DNA of 64,000 bases from Bin87 sp034423575. Lineage in GTDB: Bacteria > Chloroflexota > Dehalococcoidia > Lucifugimonadales > UBA3495. The notes beneath the pieces were generated by a model that did no database searches, had not been told where the DNA came from, and saw nothing but the letters and a program-made list of their open reading frames with translations. A program made the position numbers and the translations under genes. Shown in pieces: positions 57,209 through 64,000 of the stretch; positions within the stretch are counted from its first letter, which is position 1; every line of letters starts with the position of its first letter. The stretch is from assembly GCA_034423575.1 (NCBI GenBank), contig DAOUIF010000006.1:61677-125676 (forward strand). The letters are read 5' to 3'.

Positions 57209-58453
57209 CTAGTCTCCGGCCGTGGCGACCGCGGCCGCCGCCTGCTTCAGGACCTCGGCCTTGTCGGTCCGTTCCCAGGGCAGGTCCAGGTCGGCGCGAC
57301 CGAAGTGACCATAGGCCGCGGTCTTGCGGTAGATGGGCTGCCGCAGCCCCAGGTCCTCGATGATCGCGCCAGGGCGCAGGTCGAAGTGCTCCCGCACCAG
57401 TTCCTCGATCTTCTCGTTGGGGATGTGGTTGGTGTCAAAGGTCTCGATGGCGACGGACGTCGGTTCGGCGACGCCGATGGCGTAGGAGACGAGCACCTCC
57501 AGGCGGTCGGCGAACCCGGCGGCGACCAGATTCTTGGCCACGTAGCGGGCCGCGTAGGCGCCGGAGCGGTCAACCTTGGTCGGGTCCTTGCCGGAGAACG
57601 CGCCGCCGCCGTGCCTGGCGATACCGCCGTAGGTGTCCACCAGGATCTTGCGGCCGGTGAGACCGGTGTCTCCCTGCGGGCCGCCCACCACGAACCAACC
57701 GCTGGGATTGACGAAGATCTTGGTGTCATCGTCCAGGAGGTCGGCGGGCACTATGGGCTTGATCACGTGCTCGAGAACGTCGCCATAGATCTGTTCCCTG
57801 AAAGCGGCGCGGTCCTCGGTGTCATCGTGCTGGCTGCTGACCACGACAGCATCAACGCGATGAGGCTTGCCGTAGCGGTACTCCACCGTGACCTGGGACT
57901 TGCCGTCGGGGCCCAGATAGGGGATTGTGCCGTTCTTGCGAACCTCGGCCAGGCGCTCCACCAGGCGGTGGGACAGGTCAACGGTCAGCGGCATCAGGCC
58001 ATCGGTCTCGTTGCAGGCGAAGCCCACCATCATGCCCTGGTCGCCGGCTCCGGTAGCGCGGCGGGCGTCGGCAGCCGCGGCGCCGTTGGCGCGGGCCTCC
58101 AAGGCAGTGCTGACGCCGGCGTTGATGTCGGGGGACTGCTGGCTGGCGTTGGCAATGATGCCGCACGAATGGCCGTCGATGCCGTATTTCAGGTCGGTGT
58201 AGCCGATTTCCAGCAGCGTTTGACGGGTAATGGCATCAAAGTCCAGTTCAGCCTTGGTGGTGATTTCACCGGTGACCATGACCAGGTTCTTGCCCGCCAC
58301 GGTCTCGCATGCGACGCGGCTCATGGGGTCAACTCTGAAAGCGGCGTCCAGCACGGCGTCGGAGATCTGGTCGCATACCTTGTCGGGGTGCCCTTCCGTT
58401 ACCGACTCTGAGGTGAGCAGGTACTTGGGCGAGGTCATAAACTGGATTGGCAT
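57209..58453 (-). CDS. metK: S-adenosylmethionine synthetase
   Basis: 414-residue methionine adenosyltransferase making SAM from methionine and ATP. LTSESVTEGHPDKVCDQISD, the ATP loop GAGDQGMMVGFACNET, GPQGDTGLTGRKILVDTYGG and GGGAFSGKDPTKVDRSGAYA are diagnostic. ATG at 58453 follows CGGAGGAAACGAACA; an upstream in-frame stretch to 58504 is not conserved. Downstream of ahcY on the same strand, it belongs to the SAM-cycle cluster. A dispersed repeat separates it from ahcY. Confidence 0.98.
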   Translation of the reverse strand: MPIQFMTSPKYLLTSESVTEGHPDKVCDQISDAVLDAAFRVDPMSRVACETVAGKNLVMVTGEITTKAELDFDAITRQTLLEIGYTDLKYGIDGHSCGIIANASQQSPDINAGVSTALEARANGAAAADARRATGAGDQGMMVGFACNETDGLMPLTVDLSHRLVERLAEVRKNGTIPYLGPDGKSQVTVEYRYGKPHRVDAVVVSSQHDDTEDRAAFREQIYGDVLEHVIKPIVPADLLDDDTKIFVNPSGWFVVGGPQGDTGLTGRKILVDTYGGIARHGGGAFSGKDPTKVDRSGAYAARYVAKNLVAAGFADRLEVLVSYAIGVAEPTSVAIETFDTNHIPNEKIEELVREHFDLRPGAIIEDLGLRQPIYRKTAAYGHFGRADLDLPWERTDKAEVLKQAAAAVATAGD

Positions 58454-58488
58454 TGTTCGTTTCCTCCGAATGATGTTGTTTTGTGCAC

Positions 58489-58587
58489 CGTCATACCGGC
58501 ACACTCGTCGTCATACCGGCGAAAGCCGGTATCCAGAGTCCGTTGCTCCAAGGATGTTCTGGATTCCCGCTTTCGCGGGAATGACGG
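58489..58587. repeat. Dispersed palindromic repeat (CGTCAT-ACCGGCGAAAGCCGGTAT type)
   Basis: Left unit CGTCATACCGGCGAAAGCCG followed by GTATCCAGA (58509-58537) and right unit TCTGGATTCCCGCTTTCGCG followed by GGAATGACGG (58558-58587) are imperfect mirror images, each with its own internal hairpin. A partial extra left end CGTCATACCGGC lies at 58489-58500. This kind of unit is common in many bacterial genomes and resembles neisserial dRS3-type repeats. It separates metK from ahcY. Confidence 0.85.
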
Positions 58588-58608
58588 GCTTGGTGGGGAG
58601 GGAAGAGA

Positions 58609-59880
58609 CTACGTCCCCTCTTCCCAGCTTTCGTTGTACGCGGCCTGTTCCGCGGTCAGGGTGTCGATGCTGATGCCCATGGTCTCCAGCTTGAGGCGGC
58701 CGACTTCGGCGTCGATCTCCCGGGGCACCACGTGCACGCCGTTGCCCAAGCTCGCGTGGTTCTTCACCAGGTACTCCGCGCTCAGGGCCTGGTTGGCAAA
58801 GCTCATGTCCATCACTGCGGAGGGATGACCCTCAGCGGCGGCCAGGTTGATCAACCGACCCTCGCCCAGCAGGTAAATACGCCGTCCGTCGGACGTCTGG
58901 AATTCTTCGACGAAGGGCCGGACTTCCCGGTGGCTGACCGAGATAGCCTCCAGGGCCGGTATGTCGATTTCCACGTTGAAGTGACCGCTGTTGGCGACGA
59001 TGGCGCCATCAGCCATGACCTCGAAGTGTTCCTTGCCGATGACGTGCCAGCCGCCGGACACGGTGATGAACACCTCCCCCTGCTTGGCGGCCTCGACGCC
59101 GGTCATCACCTGGAAGCCGTCCATGACCGCCTCCAGGGCCCGCACGGGATTGACTTCAGTCACGATGACCTGGGCGCCCATGCCGCGGGCGCGGGAAGCC
59201 ACGCCGCGACCGCACCAGCCGTAGCCGCCGACCACCACGCGCCGGCCGGCCCAAAGGATGTTGGTGGCGCGGGTGATGCCGTCCAGGGTGCTCTGGCCGG
59301 TGCCGTAGCGGTTGTCGAAGAAGTGCTTGGTCTCCGCCTCGTTCACCGCGATGATGGGGTATTTCAACTGGCCGTCGGCCGCCATGGCAGTGAGGCGCAC
59401 CACGCCGGTGGTGGTCTCCTCGGTGCCGGCGATGACGTTGGACAGCAGGTCATTGCGCTCCCGGTGCAGGACGCCCACCAGGTCGGCCCCATCGTCCATG
59501 GTGACGTTGGGAGCGTGATCCAGCACCGCGTTGATGTGCTGGTAGTAAGTCTCGTTGTCCTCACCCTTGATGGCGTAGGTCGGTATCCCGTACTCCTGCA
59601 CCAGCGCGGCGGCGGTCTCGTCCTGGGTGCTCAGCGGGTTGCTGGCGCAGATGACCAGGTCGGCGCCGCCGGCCTTCAGCGCGATGGCCAGGTTAGCGGT
59701 CTCGGTGGTGACGTGAAGACACGCGGCCATCCGCACGCCGGCAAGGGGCTGCTCCTTCTGGAACCGCTCCGTGATCATGTGGACCACCGGCATCTCCCTT
59801 CCGGCCCAGCGGATCCGGTCAACGCCGGCCGCGGCCAGGGACAGGTCTTTCACATCGCCTTTTGTTTTTTGAACAGTCAA
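58609..59880 (-). CDS. ahcY: Adenosylhomocysteinase
   Basis: 423-residue NAD-dependent S-adenosylhomocysteine hydrolase, releasing homocysteine and adenosine. AACLHVTTETANLAIALKAG, ASNPLSTQDETAAALV, NEAETKHFFDNRYGTGQSTL and the NAD loop VVGGYGWCGRGVASRARGMG are typical. It is the shorter form lacking the insertion of plant/mycobacterial types. The start is TTG at 59880 with AGAGG upstream. Together with metK it forms the core of the activated methyl cycle. Confidence 0.97.
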   Translation of the reverse strand: MTVQKTKGDVKDLSLAAAGVDRIRWAGREMPVVHMITERFQKEQPLAGVRMAACLHVTTETANLAIALKAGGADLVICASNPLSTQDETAAALVQEYGIPTYAIKGEDNETYYQHINAVLDHAPNVTMDDGADLVGVLHRERNDLLSNVIAGTEETTTGVVRLTAMAADGQLKYPIIAVNEAETKHFFDNRYGTGQSTLDGITRATNILWAGRRVVVGGYGWCGRGVASRARGMGAQVIVTEVNPVRALEAVMDGFQVMTGVEAAKQGEVFITVSGGWHVIGKEHFEVMADGAIVANSGHFNVEIDIPALEAISVSHREVRPFVEEFQTSDGRRIYLLGEGRLINLAAAEGHPSAVMDMSFANQALSAEYLVKNHASLGNGVHVVPREIDAEVGRLKLETMGISIDTLTAEQAAYNESWEEGT

Positions 59881-59907
59881 ATCGTTTACCTCTCACTTGT
59901 TGGTTTC

Positions 59908-60021
59908 TTAGTGTGCCAGGCGGGCCATGGCAAGGACTTCAAGCATTCGCTCGATGAAAGAGCCCCGGTTGCCGGTGCCGTTGAAAACGGCGGCCTTGAA
60001 ATCTTGCGGACTCCTGGTCAG
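59908..60021 (-). other. Open in-frame continuation after the rhodanese stop (37 codons)
   Basis: Directly after the rhodanese TAA (60022-60024) the same frame stays open for 37 codons to a TAA at 59908-59910. It reads LTRSPQDFKAAVFNGTGNRG then SFIERMLEVLAMARLAH, with codon use like neighbouring genes. There is no start codon at its head, although AGGAG lies inside. It could be the lost C-terminus of the rhodanese gene, a remnant of another gene or chance. I do not recognise a family. Confidence 0.35.
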
Positions 60022-60381
60022 TTACGGGTCTTCCCCGTAGGACGTGGGATTGCCGGCCGCGATCCACGCGGGCGTGCCATCTTCCACGTTGTACAGCATC
60101 TCCGAGTCGTAGCCCATGGCGGCGGCCAGCTCGCAGGCCAGGCCGCTGCGTACGCCGGCGGCACAGATGAACAGCAGCTTCTTGTCCTCGGGCACTTCGT
60201 CCATGCGCCCGGGCAGGTCGTCCACGTTGATGTGGATCGCGCCGCTGGCATGGCCGGTGACCCACTCGTCGTCGCGGCGCACGTCGATTACGACGGTGCC
60301 TTCGGGATCGGCCTGCAGGATCTGCAAAGCCTCGGGCGAATCAACCCGGTAGTAGGGTTCCCCTGGGTTCTGTCGTGGCAT
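60022..60381 (-). CDS. Single-domain rhodanese-like sulfurtransferase
   Basis: 119-residue rhodanese domain. The active-site loop FICAAGVRSGLACELA places the persulfide-forming Cys at 73, and VVIDVRRDDEWVTGHASGAI with DDLPGRMDEVP are standard. It probably carries sulfane sulfur from thiosulfate or cysteine-derived donors. CCAAGGAGG precedes the ATG at 60381. It sits between mtnP and ahcY, which suggests a link to sulfur handling in the methionine cycle, though no partner is certain. Confidence 0.92.
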   Translation of the reverse strand: MPRQNPGEPYYRVDSPEALQILQADPEGTVVIDVRRDDEWVTGHASGAIHINVDDLPGRMDEVPEDKKLLFICAAGVRSGLACELAAAMGYDSEMLYNVEDGTPAWIAAGNPTSYGEDP

Positions 60382-60418
60382 ATCAGTTACCTCCTTGGAA
60401 TCTCTGGGGCATTGCTTC

Positions 60419-60523
60419 GTCAGAATCAGGATTTACGGGATTACCGGATTTTCAGGATTTGGTGGACACTGCCAGATGTTGTAATCCTGCTAATCCAATA
60501 ATCTTGTAAATCCTGATTCTGAC
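60419..60523. repeat. 105-bp element with perfect 18-bp terminal inverted repeats (ATCAGGATT type)
   Basis: GTCAGAATCAGGATTTAC (60419-60436) and its exact reverse complement (60506-60523) bound a 69-bp centre carrying further GGATT/AATCC units in opposite orientation. It could fold into a long imperfect hairpin. No open frame is inside, so it resembles a miniature inverted-repeat element. It occupies nearly the whole gap between mtnP and the rhodanese gene. Confidence 0.85.
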
Positions 60524-60531
60524 TACTGGAA

Positions 60532-61419
60532 TCACGGGTTCGGCAGCGGGTCAAGATGGGTGCCGGCGATGGGGTGCAGCCGGCGGTAGGCCGCTTCGGA
60601 AATGCGGCGTCGGTCGGTGATGATGGCGTTGGTCAGCGCCGTCTGGCAGTCGCAGGGACCCAGAGCGGCCAGTTCGGGCATGATATGCCGCAGGATGATC
60701 CGGCTGTTGGCGACGTTGGCCACCAGGTTCTCCACCACCATCTCCACCGTCACGTCGTCGTGGTCGGGATGCCAGCAGTCGTAGTCGGTGACCCACGCCA
60801 TCACGGCGTAGCAGATCTCAGCCTCCCGGGCCAGCTTGGCCTCGGGCAGCGTGGTCATGCCGATGATGTCGCCACCCCAGGCGCGGTACATGTTCGATTC
60901 GGCCCGGGTGGAAAATGCGGGGCCCTCCATGACCACCAGGGTCCCGCCCTGGTGCGTGGGTATGCCCTGCCCGACCGCGCCGTCGGCGATCACCGTGCTC
61001 ATCTCCGGGCACAAGGGATCGGCGAAGGAGATGTGCGCCACCACGCCGTCCTCGAAGAACGTGCTGTCCCGGCGATGTGTGCGGTCAATCAGCTGATCAG
61101 GCACCACCACGTGCTGCGGCTCGTACTCGGCCTGCAGGCTGCCCACCGCGCTCACCGACACGATTTGCTTCACCCCCAGGGTCTTCAGCGCGTAGATGTT
61201 GGCGCGGAAGGGCAGCTCCGTCGGATTCACCCGGTGTCCCCGCCCGTGACGGGGCAGGAAGGCGACCGGCACGTCCAGCAGCTCGCCCACCGTGATCAGG
61301 TCGCTGGGCTTGCCGTAGGGCGTGTCGATGTCCAACACGGCAGTTTCGGCAAAGCCCTGTATTTCGTAGAGGCCGCTGCCGCCGATGATGGCGATTTCAG
61401 CTTGTAGTTGGTTTGGCAT
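60532..61419 (-). CDS. mtnP: S-methyl-5'-thioadenosine phosphorylase
   Basis: 295-residue phosphorylase cleaving methylthioadenosine to adenine and methylthioribose-1-phosphate. IGGSGLYEIQGF at the N-terminus, LPRHGRGHRVNPTELPFRAN, VSVSAVGSLQAEYEPQHVVV, MEGPAFSTRAESNMYRAWGG and GMTTLPEAKLAREAEICYA are characteristic of the MTAP group, with residue patterns distinguishing it from purine nucleoside phosphorylase. The product feeds mtnA at the right edge of the window. Confidence 0.95.
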   Translation of the reverse strand: MPNQLQAEIAIIGGSGLYEIQGFAETAVLDIDTPYGKPSDLITVGELLDVPVAFLPRHGRGHRVNPTELPFRANIYALKTLGVKQIVSVSAVGSLQAEYEPQHVVVPDQLIDRTHRRDSTFFEDGVVAHISFADPLCPEMSTVIADGAVGQGIPTHQGGTLVVMEGPAFSTRAESNMYRAWGGDIIGMTTLPEAKLAREAEICYAVMAWVTDYDCWHPDHDDVTVEMVVENLVANVANSRIILRHIMPELAALGPCDCQTALTNAIITDRRRISEAAYRRLHPIAGTHLDPLPNP

Positions 61420-61489
61420 TAACGTAATTGTCCTGAAAGTATGCAGGTTGTTATCGGATTGTCGGCGCTTGTTTTGCCAGGATGCGTTG

Positions 61490-62119
61490 TCAGTTGGAGA
61501 GGTAGTATTGGACGTAGTAACCGGCGATGGTGAACCACAGGATCAATCCCAGGGCGGCCAGTACCATCGCTCCCCGGCCCAGCCGGGCGCGGTTGGCCAG
61601 CTCACCGTCGACCGCCGCCCAGTACCGGTTGAAGTTCGCCTGGACCCGGCAGATCACGGCGGTGGCGACCAGCATCCCGATCAGGCTGACCACGTCCAGG
61701 ATCAGGTCGATCATGACGCTGATGTCGCTCTCCCCCAGGTAGAAGTTCAGCCACACCGTGGGCATCGGGCTCCACACGGCGGTGCAGATGATGAGGGTCA
61801 CCAGTATGGGCGCCATGCGCAGGTTGGGCGCAACCCCCTGTTCCTCCATGAGGTCGCGGTACGCCTTGCAATGGGCATAGAACCGGAACCACCCGTAGAT
61901 CGGGACCAGCATGGCCAGCGCGTGCCACACCGGGTATACGTTGGCTCCGGTGTACTGTCGGTACTGCTCCCAGGTGCGATACACCCAGTAGAACAGGTAC
62001 AGGCCGAAACTGACCACTGACAGCGCGAAGATGCGCGGGGCGGAGATGCGGTTTCCATAGGGCACAGCGGTTCGAACCGCCATGCCGGCCACCGAGTCGT
62101 CGGATTGTCGCGCTGCCAT
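61490..62119 (-). CDS. DUF4234-like integral membrane protein
   Basis: 209 residues with four or five predicted membrane helices (about 30-46, 64-80, 102-120, 135-157, 182-204). The opening ALSVVSFGLYLFYWVYRTWEQYR is typical of DUF4234-type proteins. It contains a short cytoplasmic-looking MAARQSDDSVAG head. It begins 12 nt after the stop of the arylsulfotransferase-like gene, suggesting an operon with it. Function unknown. Confidence 0.75.
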   Translation of the reverse strand: MAARQSDDSVAGMAVRTAVPYGNRISAPRIFALSVVSFGLYLFYWVYRTWEQYRQYTGANVYPVWHALAMLVPIYGWFRFYAHCKAYRDLMEEQGVAPNLRMAPILVTLIICTAVWSPMPTVWLNFYLGESDISVMIDLILDVVSLIGMLVATAVICRVQANFNRYWAAVDGELANRARLGRGAMVLAALGLILWFTIAGYYVQYYLSN

Positions 62120-62131
62120 CGGGTGTCCCTT

Positions 62132-63238
62132 TCAGCACAACTGCGGCACCTGCTCCGGCAGGTAGTGGGTCGAGCGGAAGACGCTGTTGACGACGAAGCC
62201 CTGCTCGTTGGGCGCGAAGTGCGGGTTGATGTACTCCCACACCACCTGGCCGTCAGGGGTGACCTGGAAGATGCGTCCCGGCTGGCCCTCGGTGATCAGC
62301 GTGTTGCCGTTGGGCAGCCGTCGCGCGCCGGAGATGTAGGCGCTGAAGAAGTTGAAGGGCGGGTTGTCCTGGTATTGCCAGACTATCTCGTTCGTGGAAG
62401 TGTTCACCTCGACGACGCGGGACGCCGGCAGCGGGCTGTTCCGGCTGTGGGAACCGTTGTCGTAGATCAGCACGTTTCCGTTGTCCAGCATTGACGGGTC
62501 GTGCTGTTGCGCAAGCACCTCGTCGCCGATCTGCCACACGATGTCGCCGCTTGCCTTGTCGATGATCCCCACCGTGGATATGTTGCGGAAGCTGAACATC
62601 ACCCGGTCGCCGCCCAGCGGCACCACCGTGTTGCCGTGGCTCCATTCGTCCCGAAGGTCGTTGAAGGTGACGACGTGGCGCTCCGGATCCAGTCGGTCGG
62701 CGGCGCGCCATTCCCAGACGCGGTTGCCGCTGGCATCCACCTCCACTAGGACGTCGGCCCACATGCCGGTGTACTCCTGCCGGTCTTCGGTGCCGGGCTG
62801 GCCGCCCTTGATGGTGGCCGCCTGGGCGTCGTCCATCCGCTGCACCGTCATGTAGAGGCAGCCGCCCGATTGGGTCCGCCGCGCGTCATGGTGATGGTAC
62901 GGGTCACGGTGCTCCCATAAGATGTTGCCGTCCCAGTCGGCTTCCAGCATGATGCCGCCCTTGAACCGCTTCATCCCGTCGAAGGTTTCCCAGCCGCCGT
63001 CATCAGGAACCTTGCCGCCGTAGAACAGGTTGCCGTTGGGCAACAGGTAGCCATACAGGCCCGGTGGGTAGGGCATCTGCCACTGGTGGGCCACCTCGCC
63101 GTTTATGTCCAGCAGGTAGACCTCACCGGCGCCGGACATCGGCGCATATAGCGTGTAGCCGGGGCAGGCGCGCTCCGGGTCACAGGCGGTCAGGCCGGTG
63201 AGGGCCATACGACGGCGGGTCTGTTGGTCAATGGTCAT
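62132..63238 (-). CDS. Arylsulfotransferase-like (ASST) beta-propeller protein
   Basis: 368 residues resembling the arylsulfotransferase (ASST)/PQQ-like propeller group. Repeated blades are visible: GEVYLLDINGEVAHQWQMPY, GGIMLEADWDGNILWEHRDP, VLVEVDASGNRVWEWRAADR, NTVVPLGGDRVMFSFRNIST, IIDKASGDIVWQIGDEVLAQ and RLPNGNTLITEGQPGRIFQV. The pattern HDARRTQSGG and QHDPSMLDNGNVLIYDNGS carries conserved His residues of the ASST group. No signal peptide is evident, unlike secreted ASSTs, so enzymatic activity is uncertain. Confidence 0.8.
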   Translation of the reverse strand: MTIDQQTRRRMALTGLTACDPERACPGYTLYAPMSGAGEVYLLDINGEVAHQWQMPYPPGLYGYLLPNGNLFYGGKVPDDGGWETFDGMKRFKGGIMLEADWDGNILWEHRDPYHHHDARRTQSGGCLYMTVQRMDDAQAATIKGGQPGTEDRQEYTGMWADVLVEVDASGNRVWEWRAADRLDPERHVVTFNDLRDEWSHGNTVVPLGGDRVMFSFRNISTVGIIDKASGDIVWQIGDEVLAQQHDPSMLDNGNVLIYDNGSHSRNSPLPASRVVEVNTSTNEIVWQYQDNPPFNFFSAYISGARRLPNGNTLITEGQPGRIFQVTPDGQVVWEYINPHFAPNEQGFVVNSVFRSTHYLPEQVPQLC

Positions 63239-63246
63239 TTTTCACC

Positions 63247-63311
63247 GGGATTTATAAGGATTGGTAGGATGGATAGGATTTCGAGATTGCCACGCTGCGC
63301 TCGCAATGACA
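63247..63311. repeat. Composite of two dispersed repeat fragments between mtnA and the ASST-like gene
   Basis: 63247-63281 is a chain of GGATT/GGATGG-type units like one arm of the elements at 19166 and 60419. 63282-63311 (GAGATTGCCACGCTGCGCTC then GCAATGACA) is a different unit with ATTGC/GCAAT arms that forms a hairpin. Both types are common intergenic repeats in many bacteria. Confidence 0.65.
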
Positions 63312-63321
63312 CACAGGAGGG

Positions 63322-64000
63322 TCAGGACGCATCAACCGCCCGGCGCAACGACTCCGTGTAGGGCGGCCGGCACACCATGGTCTCGGTGACAATGCCGGCG
63401 ATGTAACGGTGCGGTGTCACATCAAACGCCGGGTTGTAAGCCGGCGTGCCCTCGGGCGCGGTGGGAGCGCCGCCGTAGCCGGTCACCTCGTGTTGCGGCC
63501 GTTCCTCGATGGCGATGTTGTCGCCGTGGGCGATGGCCAGATCCACCGTGCTGGTCGGGGCGGCGATATAGAACGGGATGTCGTTTTCGTGGGCCAGCAC
63601 CGCCAGCATGTACGTGCCCACCTTGTTGGCGGTGTCGCCGTTGGCGGCGATCCGGTCCGCCCCGGTGATGACGCAGGACACCTCGCCCTTCTGCATCAGC
63701 ACTCCCGCCGCCGAGTCGGGGATCAGCGTGGCCGGGATGCCCAGCTGCTGGAACTCCCAGGAGGTCAATCGTGCCCCCTGCAGCCAGGGCCTTGTTTCGG
63801 TGTTGTAGACGTTGAACCGTCCCCCGGCCTCCCACCCGGCCCGTATCACGCCCAGAGCGGTACCGAAAGCTGAAGTTGCCAGCGCGCCGGTGTTGCAGTG
63901 GGTCAGCACCCCCTGACCGTCGGCCGGCATCAGGGAGCGGCCGTGCTCGCCGATGCGACTGTTGATGGCCTCGTCCTCTTCCTGGATACGGCGGGGCTCT
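63322..64000 (-). CDS. mtnA: S-methyl-5-thioribose-1-phosphate isomerase (5' end beyond window)
   Basis: C-terminal 226 codons of MtnA, which converts methylthioribose-1-phosphate to methylthioribulose-1-phosphate in methionine salvage. The substrate loop THCNTGALATSAFGTALGV with catalytic Cys, ETRPWLQGARLTSWEFQ, ITGADRIAANGDTANKVGTY (catalytic Asp) and HGDNIAIEERPQHEV are diagnostic. The frame is open to base 64000 through EEDEAINSRIGEHGRSL, so the start lies to the right of the window. It belongs with mtnP two genes away. Confidence 0.95.
   Translation of the reverse strand, partial: EPRRIQEEDEAINSRIGEHGRSLMPADGQGVLTHCNTGALATSAFGTALGVIRAGWEAGGRFNVYNTETRPWLQGARLTSWEFQQLGIPATLIPDSAAGVLMQKGEVSCVITGADRIAANGDTANKVGTYMLAVLAHENDIPFYIAAPTSTVDLAIAHGDNIAIEERPQHEVTGYGGAPTAPEGTPAYNPAFDVTPHRYIAGIVTETMVCRPPYTESLRRAVDAS

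Noticed and set aside
58454..58608. SAM or SAH riboswitch upstream of metK
   Set aside because: The leader is occupied by the ribosome site and a dispersed palindromic repeat; I could not recognise the conserved cores of known SAM or SAH riboswitches.
58732..60501. Plus-strand open frame of 589 codons opposite ahcY and the rhodanese gene
   Set aside because: Antisense to canonical AhcY and rhodanese proteins; no motif of its own.
1..64000. CRISPR arrays, prophage, transposases or rRNA operons
   Set aside because: No regularly spaced direct repeats, phage structural genes, transposase motifs or rRNA sequences were seen anywhere in the window.

Overview
The window is GC-rich, gene-dense bacterial DNA that reads most naturally as a Chloroflexota genome (Dehalococcoidia/SAR202-like). 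This placement is an inference from gene content and order, not from a phylogeny. Supporting signs are the long uninterrupted ribosomal-protein block ending rpoA-rplQ-truA-rplM-rpsI, the long-form zinc-free S14, several solute-binding lipoproteins on long Ala/Pro/Thr-rich tethers, luciferase-like and nitronate-monooxygenase-like flavoenzymes, and no visible outer-membrane or LPS genes.

Layout. 1-6464: three tandem paralogous family-5 (peptide-type) ABC solute-binding lipoproteins on the minus strand, each with its own sigma70-like promoter and no permease genes nearby. 6607-14203: plus-strand genes for a crotonase, TlyA-type rRNA methyltransferase, RND exporter, two small proteins, a CinA/PncC-like protein and an LLM-class flavoenzyme. 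14230-17561: penicillin-acylase-type Ntn hydrolase and an orphan beta-class DNA methyltransferase with a palindrome just before its start. 17769-18414: a decayed toxin-antitoxin pair with two 1-nt lesions in the antitoxin and a 16-bp tandem duplication in the VapC toxin. 18445-22535: ComB-like phosphatase, NHL propeller protein, HemQ/chlorite-dismutase-family protein, two Uma2-type genes and a bidirectional terminator. 22555-25279: tRNA-Ser(GCT)-miaB-nadA, probably one transcription unit. 25425-27092: orphan TRAP-type solute receptor. 27166-30855: a polyhydroxyalkanoate cluster (padR regulator, phasin, class III phaC, phaE-like subunit, phaB reductase) preceded by a probable autoregulatory operator and a leaderless start.

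30964-52701: the str-S10-spc-alpha superoperon from rpsL to rpsI, including fusA, secY, adk, map, infA, a 37-codon rpmJ, rpoA and truA. There is no tuf gene between fusA and rpsJ. An internal promoter precedes rplC. S5, S17, L5 and RpoA carry unusual low-complexity extensions, and three short palindromic repeats sit in the operon's spacers. 52699-57178: CcdA-type membrane protein, two RDD membrane proteins, a nitronate monooxygenase-like enzyme and a phosphohexomutase with a leaderless extended -10 promoter. 57209-64000: a methyl-cycle and methionine-salvage neighbourhood (metK, ahcY, rhodanese, mtnP, mtnA cut by the window edge) interspersed with a small membrane protein and an arylsulfotransferase-like propeller. 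Several families of short dispersed inverted repeats lie in the spacers.

The genes form a translation core flanked by nutrient uptake, carbon storage, S-adenosylmethionine recycling and flavin-dependent catabolism. I found no CRISPR array, phage, transposase or integrated element. The most unusual signals are the toxin-antitoxin lesions, the PadR operator fused to a leaderless start, the palindrome before the orphan methyltransferase, and the extended ribosomal proteins.
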